This document shows, one piece after another, positions 46,498 through 57,857 of a stretch of DNA of 64,000 nucleotides. Source of the DNA: Smallanthus sonchifolius (Eukaryota; Streptophyta; Magnoliopsida; Asterales; Asteraceae); the NCBI GenBank assembly GCA_023525975.1, contig CM042027.1:13349001-13413000 (forward strand). Direction: 5' to 3'. Every line of letters begins with the position of its first letter. The first letter of the stretch is position 1. The notes under the pieces are model-generated. The model worked only from the letters and a program-made list of their open reading frames with translations, had not been told where the DNA came from and ran no database searches. Position numbers and translations under genes: made by a program.

Positions 46498-46721
46498 GGA
46501 GTTGTTTGGTAGCCTCTTAATGATTCCGCTAAAAAGCTACCTCTGAATCGTTAAGAGGTTATCTCTGAATCGTTCAGAGGTAAGGGGTGTTTGTTTCGCT
46601 AACAGCCCACCTCTTAATGGTTCATTTTACCTCTTAATGGTTCAACTGAAAAACCATGCTGAACCAATAAGACTTCTTAACGATTCAACACTTAATGGTT
46701 TAACACTTGCCAAACAACCCC
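46498..46721. mobile_element. PIF/Harbinger-type MITE, TSD TAA
   Basis: A 224-bp element with ends GGAGTTGTTTGGTAGCC and (reverse complement) GGGGTTGTTTGGCAAGT, flanked by TAA at 46495-46497 and 46722-46724. It is the same family as 33545-33739, in opposite orientation, with several TCTTAATGGTTCA units. Confidence 0.88.
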
Positions 46722-46724
46722 TAA

Positions 46725-47715
46725 GAGTTTATCATTTACACATGTGTATAAATTTTTTTAAGAATAATTTAGATATAAGAGATGAAATAATTGGAAAGAT
46801 AAATCATTTTTTATGTTGTATTTTAATAATGAAGGTAGTGAAAAAAAATGGTTTTGATTGGCTTTTTGATAAGTTCTCAAATATTTATGAATTCTCGAGA
46901 GATCCTAACCCTAACGTTTTTGTACTTCATTTTTTTTTAAAAGCTATTTTTATGATTAATACCTTAAATCTTTTAACATTATTTTAATATCATTATTTAA
47001 TAAAGAAATGGTTGGAAAAACATGATGATTATGCATCAAAAAGTGACATGTCCCTATAGATTTTTTATTTATTAGCATAAAGATTTAGGTAATGTTTGAT
47101 ATGCATAAATGTATGGTGGAATGGAATTGATTATTGCGCTAAAATGAAAAAAAAAACATGTTTGATAATTACATAGGAGTGAGATAGACAATTACAAAAG
47201 GAATACGATTTATTCTTTTCTAATGATTTTCATTACTTGGGGGAAGTGTTTTGTTTTCATTTCTTCAAAGAATTAAATGATTTTGTTTAATTAATGATGT
47301 GAACCATAGCCGCACCCAATCATAAAAAAAAAGTGTAAGCATCTAATAAATGGACATTAAAGTTTATGAAGGTCATGGGTTCAAGTCCACATAGAATTTA
47401 ACAAATTTGCCTTTCAAAAAAAAATCTAATAAATGGACAGTCAAAATGTGAACATCTAATAATTAAGTCTTTTGCTTTCTGTCTGTCCTGTCTTTTGCTA
47501 TTTTCTTTCTTTTTTATCTTTTTCTTATTAAGTCTTTTTAGCTTTACAAATGGACAGTCAAAATGTGAACATCTTCGATGCTTGTAATTTCAACGAAGGT
47601 GAATTATATTGTTAAATATATTATAATTTCAAACACATCATGTAAATGTGTTTAAAAATTGTTAATTTCAAAAAATAAAGGTGTTATATCTATAAAGTAG
47701 TATTTACCATCAGTG
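46725..47715. other. AT-rich intergenic DNA, nothing firm
   Basis: No gene. A tRNA-B-box-like GGGTTCAAGTCC near 47379 may belong to a decayed SINE. A segment with AATGGACAGTCAAAATGTGA occurs twice (near 47432 and 47549). Confidence 0.4.
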
Positions 47716-48278
47716 ACAGTGACGAATACAGAAAATTTTGCTACGGGGTGTAAACTAAGGTTCATATCAAAATGGGTCGGGTCAAAAAAATCTACAACTA
47801 TTTCAAATGAAGTTTTATAAACTCCATAATGTTTTAAACTCATATTTATACTCATAACTCATATTTATTGATAAATTTGATTCACTTGCTATAAAATCTT
47901 TCTCAAAAATAAAAAAAATATAAATAATTATAAAAGTAGAAAGAAAACAAAATTTAGAAAATAAATAGATTGATCATTGATTAGATTGAAAACATATTAG
48001 ACGTGTAAATAGATTTGAGTAAATCTTCGAAAATATAATATTAATAGACGTGGCATAATCTCAAACAACACATATTACATGAATGCAATGATAATTTGGT
48101 AATTTCAAGTCATAAATAGAAAAAGAGTGCCCTCAAATTGACTTCCTGTGCCCCAAGTTGCACATTAAATGACCAAATTGTCCCCAAATTGAGTTATAAA
48201 TACAAAAATATTGGAAAAATATAGGTAGGTTAAGTGGGACTACGGGGTGCCTCTGCCACTCTTGGATCCGCGCCGGTG
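47716..48278. mobile_element. Probable degenerate hAT-like element
   Basis: Ends CAGTGACGAATACAG and (reverse complement) CACCGGCGCGGATCCAAG resemble the CAGTGGCGGATCCAAG termini of other hAT MITEs in this window, and CTACGGGGTG recurs near both ends. No 8-bp TSD could be matched. Confidence 0.45.
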
Positions 48279-48620
48279 GGAAAGTATGATTGAAAATTAT
48301 TTTATTTTTTTAACAGCAACAATAAAAAAAATCTAGCGAAGAACTAACAATACCTCATTAACAACAATGCCCAAACGGCATCATATTATGAAAATTATGT
48401 CATAATATTGATGTTTTTGTTCTTTTGGGAATTTATTATAGTTTGTTTAAGATTTGAAAATATTTTCCTTTATTTGTATACTAGTGTTAGAACCCGTGTA
48501 TTATACGGGTGCTGAATAAACAATATAATGTGAATTGAAAAAATATTGAATATAATTCATAAATGTATAAATATTTCTTTGTATACAATGAAGAATGTTT
48601 TATTTATATTTTTTTTCTTT

Positions 48621-49110
48621 CCTTATCTAAAATTAAAAATTTTAACCCGTCTCTGCTTTTAACTCTAGAAAGTGCCACATAGAGTTGCCCATAAGTGAAA
48701 ACCGGTTTGCTCAAGAACAAACCAACCCTTGTTAGTGACTGACGTTGACTCTTATTTATTTTCACGGTAAAACAAATAGATAATGGAAACTGTCTTTTTG
48801 TAGCTTGAAATGATTTCGTTTGCCTGAAGGTGTCAAACTAATTCTTGGAATAAATGTGCGAGCTCCGATGGTATTTCAAGGAATGATCTCAGTCTTAATA
48901 ACATGATTACTGAGTGATATGACTTTAATCTAGTTTCATTACATAAATCATTTCTCTTAGATTAATATTTTCTTAGAGAATTACTGAAACACCTACCTTT
49001 AAAACTAAACTATGATTTGGTAACCCTCGAAGTTTAAGACCATTTAGAACGTCAGGTGAGTGCAAACATGAAGATTAACTTGTTTCTGTCCGACATAATC
49101 AAATGCTAGT
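48621..49110 (-). pseudogene. Helitron Pif1-like helicase, C-terminal fragment
   Basis: The minus strand reads, in frame, ATKRQFPLSICFTVKINKSQ, then SLTRVGLFLSKPVFTYGQL and YVALSRVKSRDGLKF. These are the last helicase motifs of Helitron Rep/helicase proteins, which unwind DNA for rolling-circle transposition. Upstream, EIIP*NTIGARTFIPRISLT and PNHSLVLKVGVSV are readable with stops and frame changes. The Rep nuclease and the first helicase motifs are missing. Confidence 0.85.
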
Positions 49111-49329
49111 AGCAACATTTTATGTAGTGTTAAAAAGGCCATAAATACATCTTTTGTTTAACGAAAAACACAAAAGTTAAAAACAACAATAAAAAATAAA
49201 TCTGCCATAAATTGCAACCGCTAGTCCACTCTTCCTTATGGCTACAGAAGCCAGAGCCTCAACATCTTCATCATTTGATTTTGATTCACCACTCCTAGTC
49301 CACTCTTCCTCATTGCTTGCTTCATCCTC

Positions 49330-49425
49330 AATTTTTAATTAAGAAGTAATTCTTCACCTGATTCTCCATGTTCTTCGTCTGATTCGTTCTCCGAATCTTC
49401 TTCACCAAAAACTTCTGACAACTAA
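49330..49425 (-). pseudogene. Acidic-peptide coding fragment, possibly a captured exon
   Basis: The minus frame SEVFGEEDSENESDEEHGES ends in a run of Glu and a stop near 49340. The source gene is not recognised. Its place inside the Helitron suggests capture. Confidence 0.3.
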
Positions 49426-50917
49426 CCACCAAGTTAAAGATTATGAGAACAAATTAGGATAGAATACGGTTGGCTAATTCTTGAAACAACTAAAAAACAA
49501 ACTCGGGATAACTTACATAAGGAGCAAGAACACTACTGTCAAGAATCAGTAACGAAACTTGTAAATCATGTGCAAATGCTTTAATGAATCTCTCGGTAAA
49601 GCTCAGTGGCTGCAACATCAAAATCATCAATCATTCCCACAGAAAAAACTGCAGAGATGATTATAGAGGCGACAAAAACTGTCAAGTTAATAAAAAAAAT
49701 GTCATGTAAATCAACTAATAATTTAATATATCATATTTTATTACTAATGTTTTTTAATCAAGTTTTTCAAATTAAGAAATAGAATACGAATGGATCATAT
49801 AAGAGAAGCGGGGAAATAATATTGGGCTCAAAATTAGTGATGAAGAATTACCGATGATGGGGCATACCATTTAGTCATTAATATTACATAAAAAAACAAT
49901 TACAGTATACACAGAACTATTAAGATGCATTAGGAGAACAAATAAAGGGCAATAAATCATAACACATATGTTATACATACTACATAGACATTGTAACAAA
50001 AAGCAATTTTATTACGGGCGGAGCAATTAGGATGCCTTTCTTGTAGGCGAACAAATTAAGGATGATAAATAGCATACTGAAATTGCTCAAAACCTCCCAT
50101 TGCTCAAAAGTCCTATTCTACTTCTCAAATTCATACACTAACGGGTCAAATGTTATCCAAATTATAAGGTTCACATACGAACGAGTCAAAATATATTCAA
50201 ATTCTCAAATTTATATATTAACGGTCACTGTATCCAAGTTCTAAGATTTACATACAAACAGGTCAAAATATATTTAGTGAGTATATTAACACGCCATTTA
50301 GACTCAAAGTGCAGCAGTAAATTTAACCAATGGACTTATAAAATAGAACCAAATCTCCTTGCGTTTGTCGCCCAATCAAGCAACTGATGGACAATTCATA
50401 TATATTAACATTAAAAGCCCACATACGCAACAGTCTGGACCAAGAACCCTTAAAAATGTTGAGGGATTCATAGTCATAGCTACAACCTGCCCAATACAAA
50501 CAAATCAATGATAAGCATAACCCTAATTATTGGTATATCCATTTAAAGAGCATGATTTATTAAACCATAAACAAATAAAATAAAATGACTACAACTTCAA
50601 TGAAACTCTTTGCAATGTTCATAGCTTTTCATACAGTCACCCCCATAACTAAAGGTATAGCCTAAAAGAAGTGTTTTTAGGAGTACCTCATTGCATAATA
50701 GTAGAACCAACAGATGCCCAAAACTCCTGCAGCATGAGAAAGAAATATGATAAACTGCAAGAAGTTTCATAATGCTGTTTTGACTTCCTCCATTGTTCTA
50801 ATCCCATCCCATTTTTCAAATAGCAACCTTTGTATGTTAAACTGTAAAAAAGAATAAATAAAGGAGACTTGATTATTGGGTTAAACAGAGTGAAACCCCC
50901 AAGCTCAAAAATCAACA

Positions 50918-51056
50918 AATTGGGTTAAAGCCTAGTAAGACCCCCAATTTCAAAAATCAACAAATTAGGTTAAAACCTAGTAAGACCCCTAATTTCAAAT
51001 ATCAACAAATTAGGTTAAAACCTAGTAAGACCCCCAATTTCAAAAATCAACAAACT
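50918..51056. repeat. Three tandem copies of a ~45-bp unit
   Basis: The unit GGTTAAAACCTAGTAAGACC plus CCAATTTCAAAAATCAACAA occurs three times with a few substitutions, inside the Helitron. Confidence 0.8.
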
Positions 51057-51197
51057 TGATCAGTGGTTCATATGTGAAGATATTCAGAAAATTATATTAT
51101 ACATTTCTGCCGTTAATCTTCTAGATATAGCATATCATCTCAAACCCATGTGTACTTTTCTTTTTGCATAAAACAAAATCCAATATCATTGATGAAA

Positions 51198-51546
51198 TAC
51201 CTCCTCTGCATAAAAATAATTATTTCAATATAATCTATATTTTTCAATAAAATAGTTTAATAGGTTTTATGCTATAAAAATACACTTTAAGCAACTTTTG
51301 AAATGAGCCAATACACTTTGGCCCATTTCCTTTTAAGCTAATTTCTTGATTTGATCAAATGGGACACTTGTCCCTAATTTTACCTCCTCTGCATAAAAAT
51401 AGTTATTTCAATATAATCTATATTTTTCAATAAAATAGTTTAATAGGTTTTATGCTATAAAAATACACTTTAGGCAACTTTTGAAATGAGCCAATACACT
51501 TTGGCCCATTTCCTTTTAAGCTAATTTTTTGATTTGATCAAATGGG
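51198..51546. repeat. Tandem duplication, ~165-bp unit, 183-bp period
   Basis: The segment starting TACCTCCTCTGCATAAAAAT at 51198 recurs at 51381 and remains nearly identical to GATTTGATCAAATGGG. It lies in the captured-gene part of the Helitron, in likely intron DNA. Confidence 0.88.
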
Positions 51547-51643
51547 TTAATATTGCCATCTCTAAATTTTCAAAAGGCAAAATTGCAAAGTAAGGCATTC
51601 ATGGACAAATAAAAATATAATTGTTGATAAACACAAAACTTAC

Positions 51644-52007
51644 CTTGAGTTTATCCTTTTCTTTTAGTTCTTTCCTCTTTCTTGCATAAAGTCTACTCAA
51701 TAATCGTATTCGCGGATCATCAGTTATATTTGTTAAAGGCTCCAACTTTTCTTCCTGCAGCAACTAAAACATATATTATCACTAATGGCAATACATCATG
51801 TGGTTAATGTTTGTGTGTGTAAGCACAAACAACTCAGTTAGATCATCAGGTATGTGAAAAGTTGCATGGATTTCTTCAGGAGTTTTCCCTTCAATCATCC
51901 TTGCAAGTGCTCTACTGGTAAGATAAACTAATGGTTTTAGTTGCAAACTATATATCAGCAGCATAAGTTAATTCACACAGACTATTTGTGTCCATACGGA
52001 TGAATAC
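51644..52007 (-). pseudogene. SKP1-like gene fragment (SKP1-like 21 type), two exons
   Basis: Minus-strand exon 52007-51833 reads VFIRMDTNSLCELTYAAD, then SLQLKPLVYLTSRALARMIE and GKTPEEIHATFHIPDDLTE. Exon 51754-51644 reads EEKLEPLTNITDDPRIRLLS and RLYARKRKELKEKDKLK, with acceptor CTGCAG and donor AAG|GTAAGT. This is the C-terminal half of an SKP1-like subunit of SCF ubiquitin ligases, of the extended ASK20/21 type. Four extra bases (ATAT) between AAD and SLQ shift the frame, and the donor after the first exon reads GAG|TTGTTTG, not GT. It is a captured, non-functional fragment within the Helitron. Confidence 0.82.
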
Positions 52008-52974
52008 CTCATTAATGAAAACGATTCGCAATAACAATTCATGATAAGAGAAACTAAAACCCTAATTCAAATTGAAATCTGCTAAAATCAAAGGAAATGT
52101 TATAATAACTTACATTGCTTCCTTTCCAGACCTGATATTGTCGTTTTGGTTTCTTCTTCTCTTCTACCATCAAATACTCAAACTTAAAAAATCGATTAGA
52201 GTTCTCGAAATATGTTGTGAGAAGAAATCAAATTCACTTCCGCACTCTGACGAGTATGCTCAAAGAACACAAGACGATTGTGTCTACCGATTGACTCCAT
52301 CTCCGATCAGAAATTCATAATCATTAAATCTTACGAAATCGACTCTACTCGACTCCATCTACACCTAATTTATCAACAGATTCAAAAGGATTACGCGACG
52401 AAATCGATTGATTGAAACATTAAATAATGAAATTGATTGGAATAAACATACCTGACGAAATCGATTGAAACATATGCGACTTTGAAAGGATCCAACGATT
52501 ATGCAGGGGCGTGAAGAGATTGAGTAGAGAATTCCAGATGTGAAAACTGTGGCGTTAGAATTAGGGTTAACAGGCAACCAGGATCAAACAGAATGAGCGG
52601 GTCGGGTTATAAGATCCGCACTGCATGTATATGGGTAAATGGGCGAGAAAACAAATGGTGAATATGGTGTTGATAAGTGTCTCTAATTTTACTTATTTAT
52701 TATATAAGATAGATTTAATTTCACTATTTGTTGATCAAATTAATTATTATATTTTGATTATAGTGCGATTAAAATGTGTTATTTGTTTATGTATGTTTTA
52801 TTACCCAATCTAGAAGCAAATATTTTGGATGGTACTTTTTTTTTAAGATATAGAAAAAGGGAAGAAGACGATGACAATTGATGGTTTGGATGGTACTTTT
52901 TTTTAAAGGTGAATTTTTAAACTTTTACTTTCTTCGAGAGCAGTCTGGGTGTTTCTGTGAGTCATGCATGTCTT

Positions 52975-53126
52975 TTTTAATGGGTTGTAACCGCATAGGA
53001 CTCGAACCCGGGACCCATATAAGAGAAAACCCACTGATTCAACCTTGAACAATTTATCTCAATCGAGACTCGAACCTATTACCTTTCATTTGAAAAGTCA
53101 CGAGTTACCACTCCATCAGAAAGCTT
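52975..53126 (-). mobile_element. SINE-like element, minus strand
   Basis: On the minus strand, CTGATGGAGTGGTAACTCG resembles an A box and AGGTTCGAGTCTC a B box about 40 bp later. It is followed by GTGGGTTTTCTCTTATATGG, shared with the element at 28570-28835. A second GGGTTCGAGTCC lies near 52995. Confidence 0.5.
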
Positions 53127-53640
53127 TATGATGGATTTGATGTCACTTGTTGACTTGTTAGATTGTACAATATATTATTTTATATATTTAGAGATTGTAC
53201 AATATATTGTTTATATATAAATGGTTTGGATGGTACTCGTTATATTATATATAATTAAGAGATTATACAATATATTATTTTATATATTATATACAATATA
53301 TATCTTTTATCTATGTTATTTTAATTTATGTGTTTAATGAAATTTGAATATATGTTCTATTTAAAAAAAAATAATATTAAAATAATTATTGTATTTAATG
53401 CTCACTTGAGTTTTACTCACTTGGGTGTTTCATTGCCAAGTGATACCCAAGTGATAAACTAACCAAGTTTACGTGGCAGAAAAGTTACTCTCACTTGGAA
53501 GTGTCAAGTGAGAGTCTACCTATACTCTAAGAATAAAAAAAAGTAAGAAATTTACCAAATTGAATTTAATAGTTGTGCAAATACAAATACGTTGTTGTGA
53601 AAATGTGCTTTAACGAATAGCAAACTGAACCTTAAATTTT
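53127..53640. other. AT-rich DNA, nothing firm
   Basis: TACAATATATTATTTTATATAT-type words recur several times (53165-53290). No gene or bounded element. Confidence 0.4.
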
Positions 53641-54060
53641 GCACCATCTTAAATGATTGAGGCGGTTACATTAACGTGGCTAAGCACAAAAAGAATCATA
53701 GTTAAATACATAAAAGAAATGTATGAAGTTACATAAAGTCGATTGTGGAGATCGAAACATAGATAAAAACGGTCAAATAACAGTACCGATGTTTTTTAGT
53801 CAGTGTCGGTCTCATTCTTCATGGTACCAGAACGTCACCGTCAATCGATATAACCCACGATACATAAAAAATACGCTATCTTGAATACGACTCTGTTTTT
53901 AAAAAAAGTTATATCGGGATGTCAAGAAAAAAATAAACGAACAAATACAAAAGTTATTAAGAAAAAAACAGACTATATATATACTACGGAGGCTAAATTT
54001 TGAAACTTTAGAAACTTAGGGGATTAAACTAAAAGTTTAGGATGAGTTCTGACAATAAAC
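53641..54060. repeat. Dispersed repeat copy (same family as 23591 and 54760)
   Basis: It shares TTACATTAACGTGGCTAAGC, AAATGTATGAAGTTA and CGGGATGTCAAGAAAAAAAT-type segments with 54780-55330 and, in part, with 23600-23780. Confidence 0.6.
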
Positions 54061-54269
54061 TAAAACTGATGAGGAGAAGTCACTTCTCTTTAAGATGTTT
54101 AATTTCAAATTAGTTGTAAGGACTATTATTAAAAATAACTACAAATAGTTTTAGTGATAAATGCAATATGTAAACAAAGTTAAATGTAATATGTAAACAT
54201 AATACAGAGGAAGTGTCTCTTAAAAAGTGATTTTACCCAAGTAGTTTAAACTTCGATTGAAACCATTCT

Positions 54270-54480
54270 AGCGGCGTTGGAACTGCTCCTCGAACCCTAA
54301 ACCCAAATTCCTAAACCCTAAAACAAAACCCTAAAGTTAAAACCTAAAAGTTAAACCCTGACAGCTAAAAAAGTTAAACCCTAATAGCTAAACCTTAAAG
54401 ATAAAACCTAAAAAACTATACCCTAAATGTTAAAACCTAAAAGCTAAACCGTCAACGAGCAGGTTTCAACGCCGTTGAAA
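54270..54480. repeat. Telomere-like AACCCTAAA repeats between inverted arms
   Basis: Between 54292 and 54450 degenerate CCCTAAA units follow each other (ACCCTAAACCC, AACCCTAAAGTTAAAAC, AACCCTAATAGC). They are framed by inverted arms CGGCGTTGGAACTGCTCCTCG (54272-54292, written here as two parts of 10 and 11) and its imperfect complement at about 54453-54476. It is far from a perfect telomere array. Confidence 0.6.
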
Positions 54481-54604
54481 TAAGTTCATTTGAAGTTCGT
54501 TTGAGACGAATATTAAGTTTTTAAAAATATTTTTAGACTAGTTAAGAAAAACTCACCTTTTATTTGATTCACATCACATAGTATATAGTATGTATATACT
54601 ATAA

Positions 54605-55607
54605 CTAGAAATTATGACCCGCGCGTTACGGCGGGTTCGTAAAGTTATATTAACGGGGTTAACTACATAATTAAGTCTGTGCGTTTGTGAATCTCGCTAC
54701 ACGTGTTGCGGCTATGACACTAATGTCGTTAAATGCAGTGACGTTAGCACCCGCGATCTGCGACGGGAAGTGGACCTTAAACAATTGAGACAGTGACTAA
54801 CCTGACTAAGCACAAAAAAAAATTATTAAGTACATAAAAAAATGTATGAAGTTACGGCTACTTGGTTAGACCAATAAAAATAAATGTTAAAAAAAACAAA
54901 GAAAAAAGCAAAAAAATAAATAAATTATGGACCAACAGATAAGTGACATGTGGCGTGGCGTTGGGGAAAACACATAATTTTGATATTTTACAAAATTAAT
55001 GGGGACTTGGGGTAAGACACATGTAAATGAGTTAAACAAAATTTATACCGAGACGGAAAGAAAAAGATATTAAACAAAATTTATACCGGGACGCAAAGAA
55101 AAAAATATTAAATCTAAAAACAAATAATTTATTTGTAGAGGTATATTTAGGTTTTTTAAAAAGTTGAGGGTTATTATTTGAAAATATGAAAATGAAGGGG
55201 GCGCATATGACATATGAAAAAGAAAAAAAATTCGACGCCGACATTACATTTTGAGTGTTTATGAATTTATACCGTGATGCCAGAAAAAAAAGTAAACACA
55301 ATCACAAATTATTATTATTTTTTTAAAACTAATGAAAGAAAGTTATTGAGAAAAAATTAGATTATGTATACTATAGGGGGTAAACTATAAACTATAGAAA
55401 CCTAAGAGGTTAAAGTTATATTTTATAATGTTAATGGGTTAATTTTGTCAGTTTAACAAAGTTAGGGGTAAGTTTTGATTTGTGAAAAGTAACTTTAAAA
55501 ACTTGAGGGGGTTAAAATAATATTTAAGAAAGTTATAGGGTTACTTTTGACAGTATACCAAAGTTCAGGGGTGTGTTTGGTCGGTGTTGCTAAATGAGTT
55601 AGTAAGA
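54605..55607 (-). mobile_element. Helitron-like 3' terminus and body, 5' end unresolved
   Basis: CTAG at 54605 followed by AAATTATGACCCGCGCGTTA with the hairpin ACCCGC...GCGGGT is the reverse of a Helitron 3' end. The sequence to the right is the dispersed family also found at 53641-54060. I could not identify the TC 5' end before the MULE at 55617, which may have interrupted it. Confidence 0.5.
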
Positions 55608-55679
55608 ATATAGTATGGGGAATTCTAACCACATACGGAATATTGCTAATTGTACACGTCGCCGCCCTTTACGCCCTCG

Positions 55680-55890
55680 TATAAGGCAATACGATGGCGT
55701 ATAGGGTTCAGTTACTGACAACAGAATGCCACGTGTCATTTTGTGTCAGTCAGCTGGTCCAATACGTGGCGTATTGAGCTATACGCAACGTATGAAGCAC
55801 GGGTTATATTTTTGCTTCAAAAAGTTGGAAGATTTGGAATTTATGAATCGTATACGTGGCGAATAAGGCAATACGCCACGTATAGGTTTT
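55680..55890. repeat. Dyad motif cluster, left end of the MULE
   Basis: Paired half-sites occur, such as CGTATAAGGCAATACGATGG (55679), CAATACGTGGCGTATTGAGC (55763) and AATACGCCACGTATAGG (55871). The arms are inverted copies separated by about 5-6 nt. Confidence 0.8.
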
Positions 55891-56187
55891 TTTTATTTAA
55901 TTATTTTTTTTAAATTTAATTTATATTTTATTTTTTTATTTAATTATCTTTTTTACTTTAGTTTATATAATTTTTTTAATATAAGTTTGCTATCTATTTA
56001 TGAATTTTATATATTTTATATTTTTTTAAACATTTATTATATTTTTACATTACAACCAAAAAAATATTAAACATTACAACCAAACAAATAAACTAAACAT
56101 TATATACATTACATAAAAAAATTAAATATATACATCAAAATGTTTTACATACATAACAACGAAACAAACTAAATACAAATAAAACAA

Positions 56188-57502
56188 CTAAACCTGACCG
56201 GCTCCGCCGTCACCCTGACCCGCCCTGCCCTCATCCTGAACGGGGTCGTCCGGATAATGACGTGGCGGTGGTAGTGGTGGTGGCTCGATGCTGGCGGCTC
56301 GTGACAGATCCACGTGGCGGCCAACCGCCCACATCATCAGGTCCTCCATGCGATCGACTTGACGACCTTGTCGCCGTGAGTCGGCAACACGTCCATCAAG
56401 CAATGCCTGGGTAGCCCTGTCCAGCCTAACAGACCGACGTACGTGTCGGAGATGCTGTGGCGGATGGACGTGGATGTCATCGATGTGCGGCAGCGCGTCC
56501 TCCATCGCCACACCCTGTAGCGAATGAGGCATAGGCCGGTCCCCCTGTCCGGGCATTTGCGGCAACAGCACCAGGACCCAAACATGGTCCTGGACGGCCC
56601 CTACGAACCGAAGACCCTGCGGGAATCGGTGCGTGATGCGCATGCCGCTCGCCGTGCGGCGGTCTAATCGGATAGGGGAATGGCCGGTAACATCGCAGGC
56701 TCATGCACATCAAATGGTGTAACCGACCGCATGATCTGAATGATGAAAGCACCGCCATACAAAAGCCCGCGCTTCGCATATAGGGAGATGCAAAATAAAG
56801 CGCCATGCATGTGGATAGGTCGCACCGCCTGTCAGTAAGCAGGCAATAGAGAAAGAAGAGGTCTCTATCAGTGCACCACTCACGGCTTTTCAGACGCGGT
56901 GCGATCGACGTCGAAATATGCCGGTGTAGATATCTATACACAGGGTCTATAATCCCCGAGACCCTCCCCTTGGTACCCAACCAAGGACTATCTGAAATCA
57001 AACCTCAAAAAACAAGGAGTTCCTCCTTGTCCACCTCCGTCACCGCCTCGGTGAAAAGTGGCGTGACCGTCTCAGGCTCGTGGTACAAGCCCGTCGTAAC
57101 GGCCCACTTACGGAGGGTCTAACGGTAAACGGTCCCAAAAATACTAAATGAAATATGATCCGGCTCCATATCCGGCGCCTCCCCGGGAATAGGCTCCAGC
57201 CCAGCCTCTGAGTAGATGAACGTCGAAAGAAACTCGACGACCACCTCTCGGAAGGTCTACGTGAATGAAAGATCAAAAAGACGCGACCATTGCTTGTCCT
57301 GGCCGATGATGACCTTAGCCCGCTCGGCCTCATGTACCTCCTCCAGAAGCCCCCAATCGACCGCCTTCCTTGGGCCCAAGTACACCTCCCGGAGCTTCTG
57401 GCACCGGCCATACAACTCTGAATCGGCCGGAAATTTCAGAAAAGGGTAGTGCGCAAGATCGTGTAGCTGCTCAATGTGAATATCATCCTCATGATACGCC
57501 AT
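56188..57502 (-). pseudogene. Athila-ORF1-like / gag-like second ORF of the MULE
   Basis: The minus strand starts MAYHEDDIHIEQLHDLAHYP, continues YGRCQKLREVYLGPRKAVDW, has a stop after RLFDLSFT, and resumes in other frames (EVVVEFLSTFIY; REWCTDRDLFFLYCLLTDRR; then VDRMEDLMMWAVGRHVDLSR). It ends in a Pro/Gly/Asp-rich tail (IEPPPLPPPRHYPDDPVQDE). This layout resembles proteins annotated in plant genomes as retrotransposon (Athila) ORF1-type. The function is unknown to me. At least three breaks show decay. Its GC content is far above the flanks, so it may be a captured sequence or an accessory gene of the MULE. Confidence 0.55.
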
Positions 57503-57509
57503 ATCTGAT

Positions 57510-57855
57510 AATAATAAATTGTTTTTATTTTTTTATTTTAAATAATAATAAATAATTTTTTTAATTTAAATAATAATATATTGTTTTTATTTTAAATAAT
57601 AAAAATATTTTTTTTATTTTAAATAATAATAAATAATAATAATATATTGTTTTTATTTTAAATAATAAAAATAATTTTTTATTTTAAATAATAATAATAC
57701 ATTGTTTTTATTTTAAATAATAAAAATATTTTTTTATTTTAAATAATAATAATAATAATATATTGTTTTTATTTTAAATAATAATTTTTTTTATTTTAAA
57801 TAATAGTAATAATAATATATTGTTTTTATTTAAAATATAAAAATATTTTTTTTAA
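57510..57855. repeat. AT-rich tandem repeat, ~60-bp unit
   Basis: Units of TTGTTTTTATTTTAAATAAT plus AAAAATATTTTTTTATTTTA plus AATAATAATAATA recur about five times with length variation, upstream of the second MULE gene. Confidence 0.85.
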
Positions 57856-57857
57856 TA

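Larger units (their letters stand above)
48481..52713 (-). mobile_element. Helitron with helicase remnant and captured gene exons
   Basis: The 3' terminus on the minus strand is ACCCGTATAATACACGGGT, a hairpin, followed by a short tail and CTAG at 48484-48481 with a T next to it. The 5' terminus is TCTTATATAATAAATAAG (52709) or TCTATCTTATATAATAAA (52713), preceded by A. This 5' end resembles that of the short Helitron at 45902-46270. Directly inside the 3' end is the C-terminal part of a Pif1-type helicase. Further 5' there are SKP1-like exons and an acidic-peptide-coding piece. There is no Rep domain, so it is non-autonomous. Confidence 0.72.

Noticed and set aside
46637..46987. 116-codon plus frame
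   Set aside because: It starts inside the PIF MITE and continues into AT-rich DNA; no recognisable domain.
47700..48300. Firm hAT MITE call
   Set aside because: Terminal similarity is present but no matching 8-bp duplication was found, so it is listed only as probable.
56871..57555. Plus-strand frames opposite the second MULE gene
   Set aside because: Shadows of the GC-rich minus-strand reading frame.
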